This document shows, one piece after another, positions 57,845 to 64,000 of a stretch of 64,000 bases of DNA; position 1 is the stretch's first letter; every line of letters starts with the position of its first letter. Source of the stretch: Cytospora piceicola (taxonomy: Eukaryota; Ascomycota; Sordariomycetes; Diaporthales; Cytosporaceae); assembly GCA_023375675.1 (NCBI GenBank), contig JALQBC010000049.1, positions 186,001 to 250,000 on the forward strand, in the 5' to 3' direction. The notes beneath the pieces were generated by a model. That model was not told the DNA's origin. It saw only the letters and a list, made by a program, of their open reading frames with translations, and ran no database searches. The position numbers were made by a program, and so were the translations under genes.

Positions 57845-60163
57845 TTATGCTGTGGGCTCCCCAGCAAGTAGTGCGAAGACAGTCTTGACGGCCGTCAATG
57901 GGTCCTCGCCGCCCTGGACCAGCTTGTCAAATAATTTAGGAAGACCAACAAAGCTCTTGCGATCATCTGCTGCTTGCCCTTTGATTCGCTCCATATTAGT
58001 ACAACTCGCCCAACAAGTTCGAAGGCAGACTGGGAAGAACGGATGATAGGATAACTCACATTTTCCGGAAACACCAATCCCCACACCCAGATTACTCCTC
58101 GCCTCACCAGTCCAGTCAAACTCAATCCCCCAGCTGACCCTTAAGTCGGACTTGACACCATTCGACTTCTCGGCGAAACAGGGGACTTCCAAATCCATAC
58201 TCGTCCGCCCCATATGCGGCAGCAGGTCCGCCTTGGAGAGCAGCGTGCCATCGAGCCCGCCAGACTCGGCCGACCCGAAACTCTCCCCCGCGCCGCCGCC
58301 GTCCTCTACCTGCTGCTGCCCGCGCCGCCTCTTCCTCTTGCGCGTCCTCATGGCCCTCACGGCCTCGCCCGGCCCGTCCTTGTTCCCCGGCCCGAGCTGC
58401 CTCTCCAGCGCGTGCCAGAACTTGGCCCTCTTCAGCGCCACGCGGTACCACTCCGCCATGGCCCAGGCCAGTACGCTGACGTTTCGCGTCAGCGCGCTGT
58501 GGTGTGGAGCCTTTGGGCTGCACACCGAGTCGACGAAGGGTGTCAGCTCGCCCGCCGCGGCGGGGTCGAGCCGCGGCACGGTGAGGCTCGAGACGGCGAG
58601 CGTGCGTGTGTTGACTGTCATCTCGAGCCTTGCGACAAACAAGCCTGGCGGTGAGGCCGAGCGGACGTGGATGGTGTGTTTTTGCAGTGTTGGTCCTCCT
58701 TCGTGATCGGGAGATGGGGCGATAGCTGTGATCGTTGAGGTGAAGGCGAGAGGCGTGAAGACTTGAAGGTAGGGGAGTTCCTCGGAGGCGGTCATGGGAA
58801 TGGGATGGTGGGATACTGGACGGGGCTCAGCCTTCTCCTTCTCTTCCTGTGGTAGTGGTGGTGGAAGGAGTAAGGACGAGACCCCATTGAAACCAAGCAT
58901 GGCGATGGGGTTCATTGCTGCTTCGAGCCATGCTGTCTGCGATTCGGCCTTGGGTTCGGTCCTTCCAGTGGGAAGCAGATGCCGTCGCAAGAGATCCAGG
59001 ACATCCTTCTTGTCTGCCGACGAAGGCGAACCTTTCGCAGCGCTTTCGTTGCTTCGCCTAGCCAAATCCAGATCCGCCTCTAGCTGGGCAACCTCTCTTA
59101 ACAGCGCGTCGCGCTCATTCTCCTTTTCAACATGCGGATTCAGCCGTATGCTCCGCCGCGGATGTGTCCCGGGCGCAAAACCGTCTCTCGGTTTGCCTTG
59201 AATCTCCTTTTCCTTCTGTGGAGGCGGCAGGTCTGCTTCCACAATTTCCACCGGACTTCCCCGCCGCGCAATTCGCAGCGTCATTTGTTTGTCGGACTCC
59301 TTTTGTGGTGGCGGTCCCTTTCCCAGACCATGCCCCAGAGCCCGCTCCGGCTGCTTCTCCGGTTGCTTCTGCTGCTTCTCCTGCTGCGAGGCCCCTTTGG
59401 AGGGCGACGTCTGCCGCGCATCCGCACCTCGAGCAATTCCTTGGCGACGTTTCTTCGACGGGGTGTTGTGAATCCCCGACGGCGGCGTGCTGACCACCGG
59501 GTCGGGATGCTGAGGCGTAGGCGGCAGCTCGGGCTCCTCGTGGGCGGCGGCAGCGAGCAGCAGGCCGGTATTGCGCAAAGGTGATCGAGGCAGCGCCCGC
59601 CCCGCAAGCGGGTTCAGCAGGTCCTCCTCGGTCTCTGGTCCCGGAGGCGGCAAGGGCCGCGGTTCTGGCCGTGGCCGGTTGGGTGTGCGGCGAGGAGGCT
59701 GCCCGCCAAGGGTACTTCCCCCGGCGCGTTTCAGCGGCGACTGCGGTTCGCTATGGCCTTGGGTGGTTGCCGCCGGCGCGCTATGGGCTTGTCTTGTTGC
59801 TGCTGCGGCGTCCGGTGACGCATGAGGGGATGTATCGCCATCGCCTTCGGATTCATGCTGGAGTTGCGCAGTCAGCGCCGTGGAAACTTCGGCATCGTCG
59901 TCGTTGGAGTTTGGTAGCGACGCGGGGGGCTCCTCGGCCCGTTGGGAGGAGGCTGTTTGTCTGCGCGCAAGGTGGTCAGGATTGGACCTGGCCAGGCTGG
60001 ACTTGGTCGGTGCGGCGAATGACGGGCGTTGAGGGGATCTCGCGCGCGAAGATGGGCCTTGTTCCTGCTCCTGCTGCGATGGAGGACCTGGAGGTTTCGT
60101 AGATTCGACAGGGACGGATGAGGTTGGAGATGTTTTGCGCCTCTTGGGCGCTGATGACTCCAT
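57845..60163 (-). CDS. Large basic nuclear-type protein, possible kinetochore CENP-O/P-like
   Basis: Proposed complement(57845..57969, 58060..60163), 742 residues. The N-terminus has an NLS-like KRRKTSPT and a long Pro/Ser/Gln-rich disordered half. A coiled coil near 340-400 (ALLREVAQLEADLDLARR, DLLRRHLLPTGRT) leads into a folded C-terminal half (YLQVFTPLAFTSTITAI, LFVARLEMTVNTRTLAVSSL, WAMAEWYRVALKRAKFW, LRVSWGIEFDWTGEARS, LPKLFDKLVQ). This arrangement is reminiscent of fungal RWD-type kinetochore proteins (CENP-O/P group), but I am not sure. A 90-bp segment with GTGAGT donor, TACTAAT branch and GCAG end looks like an intron, yet it is in frame and stop-free, so retention would add 30 residues. 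Confidence 0.7.
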   Translation of the reverse strand: MESSAPKRRKTSPTSSVPVESTKPPGPPSQQEQEQGPSSRARSPQRPSFAAPTKSSLARSNPDHLARRQTASSQRAEEPPASLPNSNDDDAEVSTALTAQLQHESEGDGDTSPHASPDAAAATRQAHSAPAATTQGHSEPQSPLKRAGGSTLGGQPPRRTPNRPRPEPRPLPPPGPETEEDLLNPLAGRALPRSPLRNTGLLLAAAAHEEPELPPTPQHPDPVVSTPPSGIHNTPSKKRRQGIARGADARQTSPSKGASQQEKQQKQPEKQPERALGHGLGKGPPPQKESDKQMTLRIARRGSPVEIVEADLPPPQKEKEIQGKPRDGFAPGTHPRRSIRLNPHVEKENERDALLREVAQLEADLDLARRSNESAAKGSPSSADKKDVLDLLRRHLLPTGRTEPKAESQTAWLEAAMNPIAMLGFNGVSSLLLPPPLPQEEKEKAEPRPVSHHPIPMTASEELPYLQVFTPLAFTSTITAIAPSPDHEGGPTLQKHTIHVRSASPPGLFVARLEMTVNTRTLAVSSLTVPRLDPAAAGELTPFVDSVCSPKAPHHSALTRNVSVLAWAMAEWYRVALKRAKFWHALERQLGPGNKDGPGEAVRAMRTRKRKRRRGQQQVEDGGGAGESFGSAESGGLDGTLLSKADLLPHMGRTSMDLEVPCFAEKSNGVKSDLRVSWGIEFDWTGEARSNLGVGIGVSGKCELSYHPFFPVCLRTCWASCTNMERIKGQAADDRKSFVGLPKLFDKLVQGGEDPLTAVKTVFALLAGEPTA

Positions 60164-60472
60164 TCGTAAAGGACTATGTTACAACGAGCTAAAAATTCAG
60201 ATCATGATTATGAAGGTCATTACATGTAAGGGTTGTACTGTGTATCAAGTGCCCCCAATGCGACGCGTGTTATCAATCTGTAGGCTTCTAGCTGTTCAGC
60301 AGTGTATATCTCTCGACGCGTCTTGTCTTGATTCATGGATGGGCAATCCTAATCGGGTTAGTACTGTTTACTCAAAGCTCGGGCCAGCAGATCCCTCGGC
60401 TTCACGACTGGCAAGCGTCTTTTAGTGCCCTTTCCGGGCCGCGTCGGTACGTACTCAGTTACTCTACCTAGG

Positions 60473-61016
60473 TACCATACCGCGCGGACGGGTCTTTTAG
60501 AAACTGTTCGCGACCATTTTTAGCTGACGTTCAGCGGTACACTGTACTAAGGGTACGAAACCATTTCTGAGCTAAATTAGTTCAAAACTTTTAGACGGTA
60601 CCGTACGAAAGCTAGGTTACCGTATAAAAGTAACATTAATAGTAGTAAAAGGCCGGAATCACTTCGAGCTTTTTTCTGGCCGTCGTAGAATTAAAAGGGG
60701 GTCTTTTTTCTCTTGTTACATTTCTCTTCTCACGTAAAGAGGGGTAGCTAAGTCGGTAGGTACCGTAGAGATTGATTAATCACTTATTAACCCTTAAGGT
60801 CTCGTGTGATTCTTACCGGTAGTGTTCTTTCCTTAGTAGTAGTGTTCTCTCCTTAGTAGTATTCTTTCCTTGAATATTTACAACCTGCCTAGGCTGCCTA
60901 CCTATAGGTAACGGTCCTTTAAAACGATATAAAGCCTCGAAATGATTTAAAGCCTCGAAATGATTCAAAGCTTTGAAATGTTTTAACCAAAAGACTATAG
61001 CAAGCTGACGTTAGGC
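60473..61016. mobile_element. Second, diverged relative of the foldback element
   Basis: Begins with the same 13-bp end TACCATACCGCGC and continues with a weaker match to the 55.8-kb element. It also carries CGAAACCATTTCTGAG-type words and a 21-bp tandem motif (AAAGCCTCGAAATGATTT, 60930-60985) like its subterminal repeats. No matching right end is seen before the hAT sequence starts, so it is truncated or interrupted. Confidence 0.5.
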
Positions 61017-61146
61017 CAGAGTTGTGAAATACAAGCAAATACAAAAATACAAATACAAAATACAAAAATACAAATACAGAGGGTCGGAAATAAATACAAA
61101 TACAAATACGTATTTATATTTGTATTTATTTTATATTTTTATATTT

Positions 61147-61530
61147 CTAATACAAAAATACAAGTAATATAAAAGTAAATATATAATATTATTATTATTA
61201 ATATAACTTATAATAGTACTATTAGCCTGTAAATATAAGTATTTAGTATATAAAATATTATAAAAAACTTAAAAGTATTTTGTATTTTTGTATTTCTAAT
61301 ACAGAAATACAATGTATTTTTGTATTTCTAATACAGAAATACAAAGTATTTTTGTATTTCTAATATAAAAATACAAGTAATATAAAAGTAAATATATAAT
61401 ATTATTATTATTAATATAACTTATAATAGTACTACTAGCCTGTAAATATAAGTATTTAGTATATAAAATATTATAAAAAACTTAAAAATATTTTGTATTT
61501 TTGTATTTCTAATACAGAAATACAATATAT
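61147..61530. repeat. 213-bp-period duplication with hairpin repeats in hAT 3' region
   Basis: A segment of about 170 bp beginning near 61147 recurs from 61360 with few changes. Within it a 25-bp palindrome, stem TTGTATTTCT/AGAAATACAA, occurs at 61288-61312, 61320-61344 and 61501-61525, with a degenerate copy at 61352-61376. Confidence 0.8.
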
Positions 61531-61879
61531 TTTTATATTTATTTTGTATTTTTATATTAGAAATACAAAAATACAACTAATAAAAAAGTAAGTATAATAT
61601 ATTTATCGTATTAATAAGTGTTAAAATAGTAATATTAGCTATAAACTATAAACTATTATTATATAAGTATATTATATTTCTATATTTCGATATTTTAAAT
61701 ATATATTTATAAATTATAAATGTATTATAGCTATATTATTATAGTATTACTATATAGCTTATATTAAACCCTTTATATTATTAGTAAGTATTATAGCTTA
61801 TAGCGCTATTAAAGTAGTAAACTTAAAAGGTTATTAATATAGAATTAAATAAACTAAATAAAACGTTTAACCTTATAAC

Positions 61880-64000
61880 TTAGTCGTTAATATCGCTATT
61901 ATCTCCGTCTAATATATCTGTTTCTATAATATTATCGTCTGAATCGGCCTTTAAATCAGGGTATTTCTTAATCTTAAAGGCTTCTTTCTGTCTCGCCGAA
62001 TTAATACTACTATATTTTAAAATTAAAAGCTGCTTTCGAGTTATATTTTAAAGCCGAGTTCGCCGTTTAGTTATTATATTAGTGCCGCTATTAAAGTTAC
62101 CTTCGATAGCCGCCGAGGTAGCTGGAATATTAAGGTACCGTACTGCTAAAATCGATAAAATAGGGTAGGTATATTTATTAACTTCCCACCAAGTAAAAAT
62201 ATCGACCTATTAAATAGTATTAGCTTTTATAAATAAGGTTATAATTTAATTAAACAAATTTAAAACTTACGTTTATAGGCTATAGCTTTTCTTTTAAATA
62301 ATTATTAATCTCAACCTCGACGCTTTTATCTAACTGCGTATTTCTTTATTGTTCTTTATCTGAAAATAAAGAGTTATAAAGACTTATTTCTTTCTCTTTT
62401 CTTTTAGCCTTTTTAGGCTCTTTTATAGAAGGGTTTAAATCGATATATATATTAGTATTAGGCTCTAATTCGAATAACGAACTAGAGGCTTTCTATAGTG
62501 GTAATTCCTGTTCGTTTTCGTGTATTTCGGTATATAAACTAGGTTTATATTAGTATTTAAAATATACTTAATTAAATCTTTAAACGTACCTTTCAGCTTC
62601 CTTTAAAAGTATATCTTTAATAGCCTATATCTTCGATTTATTAAGGTGTATTTTCTCTAAAGTAGTATCGATATTACTTCGAGGATCTAAAACCATTAAA
62701 AATATATAAGTTTTAAATTTATATATATCACCACTAGTCCATTTCCAGTTACTAGGGTAATATTGGTTTAGTTTATTAAGGCCGCTTTCTATAGCTTAAA
62801 TAAAGCTATCGGCGTAAAGGTGTAAAGTAAACTATATTACATATATTAGTATTTAACTTTAGTAATAAATAATAAATTTAACTTACGCCTTCCTCGTCAG
62901 CCTGTTTTTTCTCGTCGATATATAGTTGATGAAAATCGATAAGCTTAGAATAAACCTGCTCGATTAATCTAATAACTAAGTTTAAAGTAGGGTATTTCTA
63001 GCTTTGAAGTAATATAGTAGGTATATAGAAAATCTGTAGAATTTCGGCTAGATTTTCGAGTTAAGCCCATTCCGACAGCTTTATTACAATCTCTTTTAAA
63101 AGGCCGTGGTTAAATTCTTTAATTAATAAATCGATAAGGTCTTTAAATTCGATAGCCATTTCAAGCATTTTTAAAAGTAAGTTCTAGCGAGTATCGATAT
63201 CTATTTATTAAGTTAGTATTAAAAACTTAAAACCGCTTAGCTATACTATTAATAGTATACTAACCTAAAGGGATATAAACTCTATTATCGTTATTAGCAA
63301 TCTTTCCTTCTGCTTTAAATTATATTAAAATTTCGTTCCAACGTCGTTTTATCTGTCGATTTCGTTTAATAATAATAGCTACTCGTCGAACTTTATTAGG
63401 TAAACCTAATAGACTTAATATTAGTACTTATAGTTATTTAACTTAGTTAAGGTTAAAGGTTATTAAATATATACCTAAAAGCTTATTAAATATAGAATCC
63501 TTATCTCTTTAGCTTATTTTTTCCCACTCTTCGCCAGTTTATGTAAATATCGAAGATAATTCTATATCTCTTAAATCTTTACTATTAATAGTATTACTAT
63601 TAAAAGAAGTAATTATCGCTTTAGCTGCTAGATTTAGCGTATGTGCTATACATCGTATATCGTTTAAATATTCGATATTATCTTCAAATAGCGTATTCGA
63701 TTTAAAAGCCTCTAAAAAGGTGTTATTATTCGAGCCGTTATCTCTAGTAATACTATTAATAATACTAGGAGATATATTGTAAGGCTTTAAGATTTCGTTA
63801 TAGAAAACCTCGTAAATATAGTCGCCGCTATACGCTTCTTCTAGATATTCAAAGCCTATTATATTATATATATTAGTAAGGTTTAATATATATATATAAA
63901 ACTTAAAAGCTCTTACCTATAAGCCGATATTCTAGTTTAAAATTTGAATTAACGTAGTTTAAAATAACGCCTAAATAGCCTGTAGAATCGATAGAAGTCC
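61880..64000 (-). pseudogene. hAT transposase pseudogene, 5'-partial
   Basis: The minus strand translates to hAT transposase segments in order: STGYLGVILNYVNSNFKLEY; RDNGSNNNTFLEAF with DIRCIAHTLNLAAKA; DIDTR-stop-N (the W of the usual DVKTRWN replaced by TAG); KYPTLNLVIRL; AIESGLNKLNQYYP; FLMVLDPRS; and the C-terminal dimerisation block DIFTWWEVNKY...LNIPATSAAIEGNF...ITKRRTRL, ending at a stop at 61880-61882. Introns are still recognisable, e.g. 63856-63916 and 63201-63264 (branch TACTAAC). At least a dozen in-frame stops, mostly at positions expected to be Trp or Gln, show that it is dead. Confidence 0.85.

Larger units (their letters stand above)
61017..64000 (-). mobile_element. hAT-family DNA transposon, 3' portion, AT-rich and decayed
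   Basis: Everything from about 61017 to the right edge is strongly AT/TA-rich and unlike the rest of the window. The transposase reads on the minus strand (see pseudogene). The proposed left end CAGAGTTGTGAAATACAAG is followed by dense AAATAC/GTATTT subterminal repeats, as in hAT ends; the other terminus and target duplication lie outside the window, so the boundary is tentative. Confidence 0.75.

Noticed and set aside
61017..61560. Repeat block considered as a CRISPR-like array
   Set aside because: Repeats are palindromic AT-rich subterminal transposon sequences without regular unique spacers, in a eukaryotic genome.
1..64000. tRNA, 5S rRNA and other structured RNA genes
   Set aside because: No convincing A-box/B-box pair with a foldable cloverleaf or 5S core was found by eye; a covariance-model search would be decisive.

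Overview
The window is nuclear DNA from a filamentous ascomycete (Pezizomycotina; a Sordariomycete is likely but not proven). The reasons are many short spliceosomal introns (about 44-180 bp, GTRAGT donors, CTRAY branch points), typical fungal families (CFEM/GPI protein, TOK-type two-pore K+ channel, MER3, Rad4, DPM3, DHA1 and sugar MFS transporters) and an AT-rich, stop-riddled hAT transposon of the kind left by repeat-induced mutation. Exon joins below come from reading donors, acceptors and frame continuity by eye; none is confirmed by transcripts.

Layout. 0-16.3 kb is gene-dense: a partial polytopic membrane protein, a dimeric alpha/beta-barrel protein, Rad4 (nucleotide excision repair), an alpha/beta-hydrolase-like protein, a TOK channel, a single-pass Cys-rich surface protein and a sugar transporter. 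16.3-21.1 kb is gene-poor. 21.1-28.7 kb holds small or lineage-specific genes (Gly-rich 100-aa protein, Gfo/Idh/MocA oxidoreductase, six-cysteine secreted protein, basic hypothetical protein, a probable frameshifted gene). 28.7-39.3 kb has a nucleotide-sugar transporter, the meiotic helicase MER3/HFM1 and a multidrug MFS transporter. 39.3-46.2 kb has long intergenic stretches, two predicted GPI-anchored surface proteins (CFEM and Ser/Ala-rich) and a homoserine-acetyltransferase-like hydrolase. 46.2-60.2 kb has a large LRR protein, a cytochrome b561 domain protein, a coiled-coil hypothetical, DPM3 and a large nuclear-type protein. 60.4-64.0 kb is transposon territory.

The genes look like an ordinary chromosomal mixture of housekeeping and surface functions. 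I see no biosynthetic cluster, defence island or obvious novel multigene system. The most interesting structures are non-coding: a foldback (MITE-like) element of about 0.79 kb with 56-bp inverted ends just upstream of DPM3, a related element next to the hAT copy, and a TACCTAGGTA-type palindromic motif scattered through the intergenic DNA that resembles the outer end of those elements.
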